Below, one piece after another: positions 17,072-26,615 of a stretch of 64,000 bases of DNA (its first letter is position 1; each line of letters opens with the position of its first letter). Made by a program: the position numbers and the translations under genes. The notes below the pieces were generated by a model, which searched no databases, was not told where the DNA came from, and saw only the letters and a list, made by a program, of their open reading frames with translations. The stretch comes from Caballeronia telluris (GTDB taxonomy: Bacteria > Pseudomonadota > Gammaproteobacteria > Burkholderiales > Burkholderiaceae), in NCBI RefSeq assembly GCF_001544495.1, contig NZ_FCNZ02000025.1, forward strand, positions 27,604-91,603, read 5' to 3'.

Positions 17072-18839
17072 ACGTGCGCGTCGAGTCGTTGGCGAAGCGC
17101 ACGGCGACGCGCTCGCCGCTGACGAGTTCGACCTCTCCCACGCCATAGCGGCGCACGCGCACGCGATCGCCTTGTGCAAACTGGTCCACGGCGCGTGCCG
17201 GCTGTTCTTGCTGCTCACTCGCCAAGGCCTGCTCGCGCAGTTCGCGCTCACTCTCGACGACTTCCGGCGGATGCACGCAGTTGTCGCAGACACCACAAGC
17301 CTTGCCCTTGAGTTCGTCTTCCGGCTTGCAGTAGCTGACCTCCGACGACTTTAGCGGCCCGAGCATGCGTGGGTCACTGGCGTCGTCGGCAAAATAATCG
17401 AGCAGCATGCGCCAGCGGCAGCGCGCGCTTTGCGCATAGTCGATCATGCGCTCCAGCACGGCGCGATCGCGCCCGGCTCGCGCTGTGTATTCACTCGCCG
17501 CGTCGTGCAGACGGGCGAAATCCGCGCCGTCGTCGATCAGCTTCATGCCGCCGCGCCGCGTGCGACGCGTCATGCCGACATCGTTGAGCAGCGCCACCGC
17601 CACGCGCAGCTTGTTCGCGCCAATGGCCGGCAACGCTTCACGCAGTCGTTCGAGCGGCTTTTCCAGCGTGTCGCCCCCGCCTTCGCGGGCGAGTTCGCTT
17701 ACCGTTTCAGCGACGCGGCGAATCGTCTCGGCACTGGGGAAGCGTCCGCTCAGAAAGAACTGTTGCACCTGCTTGTCCCTCAACTCGAACAACAAGATGC
17801 AGCGCGCGACTTCGCCGTCGCGGCCGGCCCGTCCTGCTTCCTGATAGTAGGCATCGAGGCTGCCGGGCATCTGCGCATGAATCACGAAGCGAATGTCCGG
17901 CTTGTCGATGCCCATGCCGAATGCGTTGGTCGCAACCATCAAGCGTGTGCGATTCTCCATGAACGCATCTTGCGATTCGGCGCGCATCCGCGCCGCCAAC
18001 TTGCCGTGATATCGCCCGGCATCCACACCGGCTTCGACGAGCAGCGCATGCAATGCCTCACATTCGGCGATGGTCGCGCAGTAGATGATGCCGCTGCCTT
18101 CGGTGGTGCTTGCCAGTTCGATCACGCGCTTTCGCTTGTCCTCGATATTGGTCGCTTGCTCGACCGCGAAGTGCAGGTTGTCGCGATACACGCCCGTGTT
18201 GATGATGTTCGGACGCTGCATCTGGAGCTCGTTCACGATGTCCGCGATGACGGCCGGCGTGGCGGTCGCGGTCAGCGCGAGTACGGGTGGACGGTGAAGC
18301 AGCTTGATCGCGTGAATCAGTTCCACATAGGCGGGCCGAAAGTCGTGGCCCCATTGAGAAATGCAATGCGCTTCGTCGATCACGACAAGCGATACGCCCA
18401 GCACCTCATCGCGAGCGAGCGATGCCGTGAAGTCCGCGTTGACGAGCCGCTCCGGCGTGACGAACAGAATGCGCACCGCGCCATTCGCCAGGGCTTGCAT
18501 GGCCTCGTGCTCTTCGCTCGCCGAAAGTGTGCTGTTGATGACCGCCGTGGCGACGCCGGCGTCTTTCAACTTGACCGCTTGATCGCGCATCAGCGAAATG
18601 AGCGGCGACACGACGACCGTCATGCCATCGAATTGCAGCGCGGGCAACTGGTAGCACAACGATTTGCCGGCGCCAGTGGGCATGACGGCAAGCGTATCGT
18701 GCTCCTCGATGACACTGCGAATCACTTCCTCTTGACCGGGACGCAGATGCGGAAAGCCGAAGACTTTGCGAAGGGCGGTTTCGAGTTCGGGGTCGAGGGG
18801 TTTGCGTCTGCGTGCGTTCGCCTTAGTGCTATCGTTCAT
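17037..18839 (-). CDS. recQ: RecQ-family ATP-dependent DNA helicase
   Basis: 600 residues. Walker A MPTGAGKS near 53-60, the DEAH box VIDEAHCISQWGHDFRP and GRAGRDGE motif VI define the SF2 RecQ core. CRWRMLLDYF plus CGVCDNC supply the four zinc cysteines of the RecQ-C-terminal domain. There is no recognisable HRDC domain; the last 60 residues form a small beta-rich module (GDRVRVRRYGVGEVELVSGE). It unwinds 3'-5' at stalled forks and recombination intermediates (family knowledge). The gene stands alone and converges on the glycan operon with a 35-base overlap. Confidence 0.92.
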   Translation of the reverse strand: MNDSTKANARRRKPLDPELETALRKVFGFPHLRPGQEEVIRSVIEEHDTLAVMPTGAGKSLCYQLPALQFDGMTVVVSPLISLMRDQAVKLKDAGVATAVINSTLSASEEHEAMQALANGAVRILFVTPERLVNADFTASLARDEVLGVSLVVIDEAHCISQWGHDFRPAYVELIHAIKLLHRPPVLALTATATPAVIADIVNELQMQRPNIINTGVYRDNLHFAVEQATNIEDKRKRVIELASTTEGSGIIYCATIAECEALHALLVEAGVDAGRYHGKLAARMRAESQDAFMENRTRLMVATNAFGMGIDKPDIRFVIHAQMPGSLDAYYQEAGRAGRDGEVARCILLFELRDKQVQQFFLSGRFPSAETIRRVAETVSELAREGGGDTLEKPLERLREALPAIGANKLRVAVALLNDVGMTRRTRRGGMKLIDDGADFARLHDAASEYTARAGRDRAVLERMIDYAQSARCRWRMLLDYFADDASDPRMLGPLKSSEVSYCKPEDELKGKACGVCDNCVHPPEVVESERELREQALASEQQEQPARAVDQFAQGDRVRVRRYGVGEVELVSGERVAVRFANDSTRTFIARYVKRVPQ

Positions 18840-18957
18840 TAAAGTTATTGTGATGTAGGTAACACCGTCGACGAATCGTCGCCGGTTCGCGTGGCTCGAT
18901 CGCTTATGGTTTCCGATCCTTGCGCTTCGAGCCAGCCTGGGTAGTCGGAATAAAGGT

Positions 18958-20125
18958 CTATGGCTTTAGAACGACCTTGATGCAACCGTCTTCCTTGTCG
19001 CGGAACGTCTTGTACATGGACGGTCCATCAGCGAGCGACATTCGATGCGTAATGACAAAGGAAGGATCGATTTGCCCTTCCTGGATGCGCTTGAGCAGAT
19101 CATCGGTCCAACGGTTGACATGCGTCTGCCCCATGCGCCAAGTGAGCCCCTTGTTCATCGACGCGCCGAACGGAATCTTGTCGATGAGTCCGCCGTAGAC
19201 ACCCGGCACCGAAAGCGTGCCGGCAGGACGGCACGCAGAAATCATCTCGCGCAACACATGGGGGCGGTCTGTCTCGAGCATCACAGCCTGCTTCGCGCGG
19301 TCGTAGATCGAATCGATGGAGCGCGTGGCGTGCGACTCCATGCCCACCGCGTCGGCATTTTTCCGGGCCCTTGCCGCGGGTGAGTTCCTTCAGGCGTTCG
19401 AGCACGCTCTCGTTTTTGAAGTCGATCGTCGTTGCGCCGCCTGCGCGCGCCATCGTGAGACGCTCGGGCACGCAGTCGATCGCAATCACCTGCTTCGCGC
19501 CGAGCAAGACGGCGCTTCTGATCGCCATCTGCCCGACCGGACCCGCGCCCCAGATCGCGACCGTGTCCGTCGGTTCAATGTCGCATTGCGCGGCCGCCTG
19601 CCAGCCGGTCGGAAAGATGTCACCGAGAAAAAGAACCTGTTCGTCGGTCAGGCCCTCGGGAATCTTGACGTGAGTCTTGTCCGCGAACGGCACGCGCACG
19701 TACTCGGCCTGCCCGCCCGCATAACCGCCCGTCAGGTGCGTGTAGCCAAAAAGGCCGGCGGTGGTATGGCCGAAGAGTTTATCGGCCGCGTCCTTGTTGC
19801 GGTTCGAGCGTTCGCAAACCGAAAAATTGCCGCGCTTGCATTGCTCGCATTCCCCGCAAATGATGGTGAAAGGCACGACGACGCGTTCGCCCACCTTGAG
19901 CGCCGTGTTGCCCTTGCCGACTTCGACGACCTCGCCCATGAACTCGTGACCCATGATGTCGCCGGGTTCCATGCCCGGCATGAAGCCATCGTATAGATGC
20001 AGATCCGAGCCGCAGATGGCGCACGACGTCACTCTGATAATCGCGTCGCGTGGCTGCTCGATTTGCGGATCGGGAACCGTGTCGCATCGAATGTCCTTTT
20101 TTCCATGCCATCTGAGTGCTTTCAC
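18958..20125 (-). pseudogene. Zinc-dependent alcohol/formaldehyde dehydrogenase, frameshifted
   Basis: Two adjacent frames together encode one medium-chain dehydrogenase of about 389 residues. The first carries the catalytic-zinc motif GHEFMGEVVEVG, the structural-zinc run CGECEQCKRGNFSVC and the NAD motif GAGPVGQM, and goes off-frame after GKGPEKC. The second frame resumes at VGMESHATRSID and runs to CIKVVLKP. A two-base loss (about 19356) explains the break: the expected Ile-Asp-Ala-Val-Gly reads Arg-Arg-Gly-Gly. The GTG at 20125 is chosen because GGAGG lies five bases before it. Either a real inactivation or a sequencing error; the rest is well preserved. Divergent from an intact relative at 20270. 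Confidence 0.8.
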
Positions 20126-20269
20126 GATCGCCTCCACGAGTCATCGCCGGTTGAGAATCACGCTATCGATGTTGTCTTAGCAATCAGGGTGCCTTAAGCA
20201 CGGGTGCTATCACGACTAGGCGCAACGGTTGCTGCAAGATGCGTCTCGAACCGCTTCGAAGGAGATACC

Positions 20270-21472
20270 ATGAAAGCAGTCGTCTTCCACGACATTGGCA
20301 ATATCTCGCTGGACACCGTGCCCGACCCGTCGCTTGAGCGCGACAACGACGCCATCGTGCGCCTCACATCCAGCGCGATCTGTGGCACCGACTTACATAT
20401 GATCCGAGGCACGCTCGGCGGCATGCAAGCGGGAACGATACTCGGACATGAGGGCGTCGGCGTTATCGAGGAAGTGGGCAAAGGCGTGCGCAACCTGAAG
20501 CGCGGCGACCGGGTGCTGATCCCGTCGACGATTTCCTGCGGCTTTTGCTCCTACTGTCGCTTTGGCTATACGGCTCAGTGCGACACCGCCAATCCCAACG
20601 GTGCAAGCGCGGGCACGGCCTTCTTCGGCGGACCGAAGTCCACCGGTCCGATCGACGGATTACAAGCCGAATATGCACGCACGCCATTCGCAAACGCGAG
20701 CCTCGTCAGGCTACCCGACGGTATCGACGATGACCGCGCGATCCTCATGTCCGACATCTTCCCGACCGGCTACTTCGGGGCGCAGCTCGCCGAGGTGACG
20801 CGCGGCGATACGGTCGTCGTGTTCGGTGCCGGGCCGGTTGGACAATTCGCGGTTGCAAGCGCGTGGCTGCTCGGCGCGGGGCGGGTGATCGTCGTGGACC
20901 GCCTGCCGGATCGTCTTGAAACCGCGCGGGCGCAAGGCGCGGAGACAGTGAACTTCGACGAGGAAGACCCGGTCGAGGCGATTCTCTCGCTCACGGGCGG
21001 TATCGGCGTCGATCGCGCAATCGATGCGGTCGGTGTCGATGCTCAGCATGCCCGCACCGGCCCGGCTGCCTCGTCGGAGACGGCGCAACAAGGCGAGGCG
21101 GAAAGTCGCGACGTCACGCCTCAGCGCAACACGGCGGGCGGCAACTGGGTTCCGGGCGATGCGCCTACGCAGGCGCTCGATTGGGCCGTGGCCGCGCTCG
21201 CCAAGGCGGGCACGCTCGCTGTGATCGGCGTGTATCCGCCGAACGACCGCTTTTTCCCGCTGGGCGCCGCGATGAACAAAAACCTCACGCTCAAGATGGG
21301 CAACTGCAATCACCGTTCGATCGTGCCGGAGCTTGTCGAACGCGTCCGCAACGGTTCATTCGATCCTTTGCTGGTGCTGACCAACCGCGAGCCGATCATG
21401 AACGTGATGGATGCCTACAAAGCATTCGATTTGCGACAGCCGGGCTGGCTCAAGGTGAAGCTCGACGTCTGA
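20270..21472 (+). CDS. Zinc-dependent alcohol dehydrogenase, glutathione-independent formaldehyde-dehydrogenase type
   Basis: 400 residues of medium-chain dehydrogenase/reductase. ICGTDLHMIRG and GHEGVGVIEEVGKG hold the catalytic zinc ligands. CGFCSYCRFGYTAQC is the structural zinc site and VFGAGPVGQFAVASA the NAD-binding turn. A roughly 50-residue insertion after the Rossmann core (from about residue 262, starting DAQHARTG) is the extra loop of Pseudomonas-type formaldehyde dehydrogenases, which need no glutathione. GGAGATACC precedes the ATG. It faces the frameshifted paralogue across a 144-base divergent spacer and may be the working copy of the pair. Confidence 0.87.
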   Translation: MKAVVFHDIGNISLDTVPDPSLERDNDAIVRLTSSAICGTDLHMIRGTLGGMQAGTILGHEGVGVIEEVGKGVRNLKRGDRVLIPSTISCGFCSYCRFGYTAQCDTANPNGASAGTAFFGGPKSTGPIDGLQAEYARTPFANASLVRLPDGIDDDRAILMSDIFPTGYFGAQLAEVTRGDTVVVFGAGPVGQFAVASAWLLGAGRVIVVDRLPDRLETARAQGAETVNFDEEDPVEAILSLTGGIGVDRAIDAVGVDAQHARTGPAASSETAQQGEAESRDVTPQRNTAGGNWVPGDAPTQALDWAVAALAKAGTLAVIGVYPPNDRFFPLGAAMNKNLTLKMGNCNHRSIVPELVERVRNGSFDPLLVLTNREPIMNVMDAYKAFDLRQPGWLKVKLDV

Positions 21473-21601
21473 ATCCGAAGCGTTCGAAATGATCTAGCGG
21501 GCCGTCGTCGGTATTGCCACGACGTTCAGTGTGCCGATGGACAGGCGGCTCGCCTTGATGCGGCATGACCATCGCCGACGTGCCCCTCCGCTCTCTGCAC
21601 C

Positions 21602-21913
21602 TCACGGTTGCGGAGCTTCACTGTGAGGCCCTGGCATCGGACGGTCACTCGATGGCGATTCCCTGAAATGATCGGGATAGACATTTCCAATGAGAGAGTC
21701 GTATTCGTTCCGCTTCGCCGACACGATCGCCTGCAACATCTTGATGAAGGCGTTGCCATCCTCAAGATTTTCGACAATCACGCGCGCGGTGCGCAGTGAG
21801 ATTGTCTCGCGCAGAGGCTGCGCTAACCCATCGTCAAGCTCGAATCCGAAGCGGTGAATTTCCGCTGAATTGGAGGACGGCGCCTGTTCGTGGGAAAGAA
21901 TCGTCGCTTTCAT
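21602..21913 (-). CDS. Small hypothetical protein
   Basis: 103 residues from the ATG at 21913, which has AAGGATG-like ribosome pairing upstream. The middle reads as a compact domain (RFGFELDDGLAQPLRETI, then TARVIVENLEDGNAFIKML). The C-terminus is Pro/Ser-rich and probably disordered. No signal peptide or membrane segment. I do not recognise the family. It converges with the dehydrogenase gene and diverges from manganese catalase. Coding character is moderate; it could be a stress-related small protein by neighbourhood only. Confidence 0.5.
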   Translation of the reverse strand: MKATILSHEQAPSSNSAEIHRFGFELDDGLAQPLRETISLRTARVIVENLEDGNAFIKMLQAIVSAKRNEYDSLIGNVYPDHFRESPSSDRPMPGPHSEAPQP

Positions 21914-22323
21914 TCCTGCATCCTTCGGGTTAGATTTCTTTATTGCTCCCAGCACGAAAGATGCCAACCTGTCGCCGCCCGCTAACCGCACCGAATATCG
22001 AGCCCTGGAAACGGCCGCATCCCTCGTTCTCAAGAAACGCGCGGCCGCGCGGCATAGCGATGGCACGCGCGTTGCTGTGCATGAACCGCGTGCCGCTCGA
22101 TCGCGATGGCGACTTCGGCGGCATGCGCTAACCACCACGCGGCAGTTTTCCCGACCGCATCACGCCAGCGCGGCATTGCCTTGCGCTGAGGCTCGCAGCA
22201 GACGACCGCAAGTGACGCACTCGCGCTCCTCTCGGTCGCTGCGAGATTCAAACCTGTTGCAAATTTGATTGTGGCGGCCGATGCCACACGAAATCTTGCG
22301 CCCTCAAACAAGGAGCCTTTGAA
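21914..22323. other. Intergenic region upstream of manganese catalase
   Basis: About 410 bases between the divergent small protein and the catalase. Open frames on both strands are Arg/Ser-rich and lack ribosome sites, and I recognise nothing in them. The last 60 bases are less GC-rich (TTGCAAATTTGATTG around 22257-22271) and probably hold the catalase promoter, with the ribosome site AAGGAGCC just before 22324. Confidence 0.4.
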
Positions 22324-23193
22324 ATGTTCGTGCATAACAAACGCCTGCAATACACCGTCCGCGTAGCTGCGCCCAATCCGGGTCTTGCCAATCTGCTTCT
22401 CGAGCAGTTCGGCGGACCGCAAGGCGAGCTGGCCGCCGCCTGCCGTTACTTCACTCAGGCCGTCGCGGAAGACGATCCGGGCCGCAAGGATCTGCTCTTC
22501 GACATCGCGACCGAAGAACTGAGCCACCTGGAAGTCATCGGCTCGATTGTCGCGATGCTGAACAAGGGCGCGAAGGGTCAGCTTGCCGAAGCGGTGGAAT
22601 CCGAAGCCGAGCTTTATCGGTCGCTCACTGGCAATGGCAACGACTCCCACACGACCGCGCTGCTCTATGGCGGTGGCCCAGCCCTGACGAACTCCGCGGG
22701 AGTGCCGTGGACCGCGGCCTACATCGACACGATCGGCGAACCGACGGCCGATCTGCGCTCAAACATTGCCGCCGAGGCACGGGCGAAGATCGTCTATGAA
22801 CGTCTGATCAACGTGACCGACGATCCCGGCATCAAGGAAGCGCTCGGCTTTCTCATGACACGGGAGATCGCGCACCAGAAGTCGTTCGAGAAGGCGCTGC
22901 ACGCCATTCAGCCGAACTTCCCGCAGGGCAAGCTGCCCGGCGATCCGGAGTTCGCGAGCGTGTACTTCAACATGTCGAAGGGCAACGACGCGCGTGGCCC
23001 GTGGAACGAGGGTGGCGACTGGAAGTTCGTCGAAGACCCGCAACCGGCTGTCGACGGGGGCGATGGCTTGGCCACCGTGCAGGTGTCCTTGCAAGAGGTC
23101 GAGACGTTGAAAGCGATGGCGGAGCGGACCGCGTCCGACCCGACGAGCTCGCCGACCACCGGTGCTGAGCTGGGTTCCAACCAGCCGACATAA
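22324..23193 (+). CDS. Manganese catalase
   Basis: 289 residues of ferritin-like fold. The di-manganese ligands are visible in order: Glu in GELAAACRYF, Glu and His in EELSHLEVIG, Glu in AAEARAKIVYE, and His in REIAHQKSFEKAL. The C-terminal part GPWNEGGDWKF is also typical. The enzyme dismutates hydrogen peroxide without haem. AAGGAGCC lies upstream of the ATG and a GC-rich hairpin follows the stop. The flanking dehydrogenases and NAD-salvage genes suggest a stress-tolerance island (inference). Confidence 0.95.
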   Translation: MFVHNKRLQYTVRVAAPNPGLANLLLEQFGGPQGELAAACRYFTQAVAEDDPGRKDLLFDIATEELSHLEVIGSIVAMLNKGAKGQLAEAVESEAELYRSLTGNGNDSHTTALLYGGGPALTNSAGVPWTAAYIDTIGEPTADLRSNIAAEARAKIVYERLINVTDDPGIKEALGFLMTREIAHQKSFEKALHAIQPNFPQGKLPGDPEFASVYFNMSKGNDARGPWNEGGDWKFVEDPQPAVDGGDGLATVQVSLQEVETLKAMAERTASDPTSSPTTGAELGSNQPT

Positions 23194-23205
23194 CGACGGC
23201 TGCGC

Positions 23206-23234
23206 TTGCGGCCGCCTTTAGCCGGCGGCCGCAA
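23206..23234 (+). terminator. GC-rich hairpin after manganese catalase
   Basis: TTGCGGCCGCC and GGCGGCCGCAA form a perfect 11-bp stem with a seven-base loop, 12 bases past the catalase stop. No T-run follows, so it may be a weak or processing-type terminator rather than a canonical intrinsic one. Confidence 0.55.
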
Positions 23235-23325
23235 CGTCGCCGAGTGCATCGGGTCGTTCCGATGAGAGGGCCGCACTGGCCTAGCGGTCAGTGTGTATGA
23301 CTAAGATCGCAATCAGCATTCAACG

Positions 23326-24171
23326 TCAATCTCTCGGAACTTCGATCGGAAGCGATCGCTTGTGTCGTGTCGCCATGTAGAACCGATGTATTGTCGTAAG
23401 GACTTCGTCGCTGACTTCCTTTCCTTCCAAAAAATCGTCGATGTCTTCATAGCCTATGCCATAGCTATCCTCGTCGGGTTTCTGCGGCGTGAGCGTCTCG
23501 AGATCTGCAGTCGGCACTTTCATGACCAGGCGTTCATGCGCGCCCATCGAACGCGCAAGCCCGCGCACGCGGCGCTTGGTCAGACCCGAGAGAGGCAGGA
23601 CGTCCGCGCCGCCGTCGCCGAACTTCGTAAAGAATCCCATGAGCGATTCAGCGGCGTGGTCAGTGCCGATCACAACACCTCGCCGCGCGCCGGCAATCGC
23701 GTACTGCGCGATCATCCGCTCGCGAGCCTTGACGTTGCCGAGCACGAAGTCTTCCTGGAAGTCATCGACGTATTGCGCGCCTCCCCGCTTGAGCGACTGG
23801 AGCATCTCGTCCGATGGCTGCTTCACATCGACGATCAACGTTTCGTCGGGACGGACGAATTGCAGCGCATGTTGTGCGTCCTCCTCGTCGCGCTGGGCGC
23901 CGTAAGGAAGCCGAACGGCGAGAAAGTGCGCCTCATAACCACGCGCACGAAGACGCTCGACGCTGAGTTGCGCGAGACGCCCCGCCGTCGATGAATCGAC
24001 GCCACCGCTAATGCCGAGAACGTAGGTCCGAAGGCCCTGTGAACTCAGGTACTCGGAGAGGAAGGCGATGCGTCGCTCGCGTTCCGCATCGACGTCGAAG
24101 CTATCGCGAACGCCCAGCTCGCGAATGACATCCTGCTGCCACTGCCGCCAATTGTTCGGGTTGTCTTGCAT
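23326..24171 (-). CDS. nadE: NAD+ synthase, ammonia-dependent
   Basis: 281 residues. The PP-loop LGISGGVDSSTAGRL binds ATP. VIGTDHAAESLMGFFTKFGDGGADVLPL and LTKRRVRGLARSMG are the deamido-NAD binding signatures of NadE. There is no N-terminal glutaminase domain, so it uses ammonia, and the length fits the E. coli type. The start at 24171 has GGAGGCGAGC directly upstream; a longer frame exists but lacks a ribosome site. It follows pncC by 16 bases. The two enzymes act in the same route, NMN to nicotinate mononucleotide and finally deamido-NAD to NAD. Confidence 0.93.
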   Translation of the reverse strand: MQDNPNNWRQWQQDVIRELGVRDSFDVDAERERRIAFLSEYLSSQGLRTYVLGISGGVDSSTAGRLAQLSVERLRARGYEAHFLAVRLPYGAQRDEEDAQHALQFVRPDETLIVDVKQPSDEMLQSLKRGGAQYVDDFQEDFVLGNVKARERMIAQYAIAGARRGVVIGTDHAAESLMGFFTKFGDGGADVLPLSGLTKRRVRGLARSMGAHERLVMKVPTADLETLTPQKPDEDSYGIGYEDIDDFLEGKEVSDEVLTTIHRFYMATRHKRSLPIEVPRD

Positions 24172-24187
24172 GCTCGCCTCCGTCCAT

Positions 24188-24688
24188 TCAGTGTTTCGGT
24201 AGACAGTTGAAGTAATGCTCGATACGCGAAAGGGCATAGAGCGCCGCAGCGCGCCGAACTTCGTTGCGCTCGCCGTCGAATACCTTCGTCTCGCTGAAAC
24301 TCGTTATCTCGCCGCCTCGCATCTTGTAGGACCACGCGAAGCATTGCGTACCGGGCGGCGGACCGTCGCCGGCGACCGAGTCGGCGACACCCGTGTTCGA
24401 CACGGCGACGTCCGCACAGCAGGCCTCTTGACTGAGCGCACCCTCGGCCATTTCCCGCGCGACTTGCTCGCTCGTGAGGCCGTGCTTTTTCATCGTTTCT
24501 TCGCGCACGCCAAGAAAACCCGCTTTGCCGGTCGGCGAATAGGTAACGAACCCGACGTCCAGACAACTCCCGCTCCCCGGCACCGACGAAATCAGTGACG
24601 CGATGTAGCCCGCGGTACATGACTCGGCCGTCGCGAGCATCAGGCCGCGGGAACTGAGAAATGAAACAACCTGACGTGGGATGTCCAT
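24188..24688 (-). CDS. pncC: Nicotinamide-nucleotide amidohydrolase, CinA C-terminal family (PncC)
   Basis: 166 residues, a stand-alone CinA C-terminal domain. ATAESCTAGYIASLIS near residue 19 contains the conserved Ser and Cys region of NMN deamidases. FVTYSPTGKAGFLGV and SNTGVADSVAGDGPPPGTQCFAW follow. The usual NTG(I/V)AGP motif reads NTGVADS, a variant seen in some sub-families. GAGGTG stands six bases before the ATG at 24688. It forms an operon with nadE, which strongly supports a pyridine-nucleotide salvage role rather than a competence role. Confidence 0.82.
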   Translation of the reverse strand: MDIPRQVVSFLSSRGLMLATAESCTAGYIASLISSVPGSGSCLDVGFVTYSPTGKAGFLGVREETMKKHGLTSEQVAREMAEGALSQEACCADVAVSNTGVADSVAGDGPPPGTQCFAWSYKMRGGEITSFSETKVFDGERNEVRRAAALYALSRIEHYFNCLPKH

Positions 24689-24801
24689 TTTTTCACCTCG
24701 AACGTAACTTGACATCGTTGCTGTGATAGCACCAGCAATCGCTGCGCCAAAGAAATCGCAGCTCGGAACGTCGCCCACGGCAAGGCTTTCGATGCGAGAC
24801 C

Positions 24802-26466
24802 TCAAACCTCGCTGCGCTTTAGCAAATAGTCCAGGCCCCCAACCCGATACCACCGATACCCGTAAGGCTCCAGCACGACCGTATGCCGCCCGGACGCATC
24901 GGCGTGGCTGTGATCGTCGGATAGCAAGCTCACCAGCATGTCACTTGCCCCGCCCGCCGGCCCGACGCGAAACTTCACCGTGCAGGCCGCGGCGCTGAAG
25001 TTGTGCACGCATACGACGGAGTTGTTGCGCCAGTCGTAGCGCAGCGCGAGCACGTCCTCGCGCGAGGCGCGCAGGATCGCGAAGTCGCCCCAGCCGATCT
25101 CGGGCACTTCCTTGCGCATGCGGATCATCCGCTCCATCCAGTTGAGCAGCGAGTTCGGATCGCGTCGCTGGGCCGCCACGTTCACGCGTTCGAATCCATA
25201 AGGACCGCCCGATATCACGCGCGACACCGGCCGCCCGTGTTTCGTGAAGCCGCCGTGCGGCTCGGTCGACCACTGCATCGGCGTGCGCGCGCATTCGCGC
25301 TCGGGCAGACGCAGGTCGTCGCCCATGCCGATTTCGTCGCCGTAGCGCACGACCGGCGTCCCCGGCAATGTCAGCATCAGGCTGTACGCGAGTTCCAGTC
25401 GGTGCCGGTCGCCGTCGAGCATCGGCGCGAGACGTCGCCTGATGCCGCGCTCATAGAGCTGCATGCCGGGCTCCGGGCCGAACGCGGCAAAGACGGTCTC
25501 GCGTTGCTGCGGCGAGAGGCGCCCGAGATCCAGTTCGTCGTGATTGCGCAGGAACACGCCCCACTGCGCCGTGGCCGCGCGCGATCGGGTCGCGAGGAGC
25601 GCTTTCCTGAGCGGACCGGCATCGGCGCTCGCGAGCGCATAGAAGCTCGTCTGATTGACCTGGAAATTGAACATCATCTGCAGACGCTCGCCCGCGTCGC
25701 CGAAATACTTCATGTCGGTGTCGGGCAGCACGTTCGCCTCGGCGAGGATGATCGCGTCGCCCTCGCGCCATTGCAGGAACTCGCGGAAGGTGCGCAGCAT
25801 GTCGTACTGCTCGACGGGGCGCTTGACCTGCGGGCCCTTCGTCGCGATGACGAACGGCACCGCGTCCATGCGAAACCCCGACACGCCGAGCTGAATCCAG
25901 AAGCCCATGATCTTGAGCAGCTCGGCCTGCACGTAGGTGTTGGCGGTGTTCAGGTCGGGCTGGAAATCATAGAAGCGGTGGAAGTACCACATCCGCGCTT
26001 CCTTGTCGTAGGTCCACGTCGACTTCTGCACGCCCGGGAACACCACGCCGTCCTCGGCATTGGCGGGCTTCTTCTTCGACCAGACGTACCAGTCCCGGTA
26101 TTTCGACTGGGGATCGCGCCGCGCGTCGCGGAACCACGGATGCTGGTCCGACGTGTGATTCACGACGAGATCGATCAACACGCGCAGACCGCGCTGGCGG
26201 CACGCGTGGGTGAACTCGGTGAAATCGCCGAGCGTGCCGTAGCGCGGGTCGACGTTGTAGTAATCAGAGATGTCGTAGCCGTTGTCGCGGCACGGCGACG
26301 GCTGGAACGGCATCAGCCAGATCGTCGTGATGCCGAGGCCCTGCAGGTAGTCGAGCCTTCGAACGAGGCCCTGGAAGTCGCCGGTTCCATCGCCGTTCGC
26401 GTCCATGAACGTGCCGACTGAGAGGCAATAGACAATCGCGTTTTTGTACCAGAGGTCGTTGACCAT
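24802..26466 (-). CDS. GH13 alpha-amylase family enzyme (trehalose synthase / glucanotransferase-like)
   Basis: 554 residues, close to the catalytic core size of trehalose synthase and related GH13 enzymes. The four conserved regions are present: DLVVNHTSD, GFRMDAVPF (nucleophile Asp), IILAEANVLP (acid Glu) and FLRNHDELDLG (third Asp). A C-terminal beta domain follows from about residue 470. There is no signal peptide, so it is cytoplasmic and likely acts on trehalose, maltose or glycogen-derived glucans. It is a single gene with no maltokinase domain and no glg neighbours. The ribosome site before the ATG is weak. Confidence 0.85.
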   Translation of the reverse strand: MVNDLWYKNAIVYCLSVGTFMDANGDGTGDFQGLVRRLDYLQGLGITTIWLMPFQPSPCRDNGYDISDYYNVDPRYGTLGDFTEFTHACRQRGLRVLIDLVVNHTSDQHPWFRDARRDPQSKYRDWYVWSKKKPANAEDGVVFPGVQKSTWTYDKEARMWYFHRFYDFQPDLNTANTYVQAELLKIMGFWIQLGVSGFRMDAVPFVIATKGPQVKRPVEQYDMLRTFREFLQWREGDAIILAEANVLPDTDMKYFGDAGERLQMMFNFQVNQTSFYALASADAGPLRKALLATRSRAATAQWGVFLRNHDELDLGRLSPQQRETVFAAFGPEPGMQLYERGIRRRLAPMLDGDRHRLELAYSLMLTLPGTPVVRYGDEIGMGDDLRLPERECARTPMQWSTEPHGGFTKHGRPVSRVISGGPYGFERVNVAAQRRDPNSLLNWMERMIRMRKEVPEIGWGDFAILRASREDVLALRYDWRNNSVVCVHNFSAAACTVKFRVGPAGGASDMLVSLLSDDHSHADASGRHTVVLEPYGYRWYRVGGLDYLLKRSEV

Positions 26467-26615
26467 GCGCTGTTGACGAAGCCCGGTTTGCCATGCTCAA
26501 AGGCGGCCGCGCCGGCAAGTCGGGAGGCGCGGGGACGGATCAAGTGTAGCCGCCGGGCTTCCCGTTCGACAATCCGTGTGACGCCGGAGGCGAGCATGCT
26601 CGCCTGCGCGATCAA

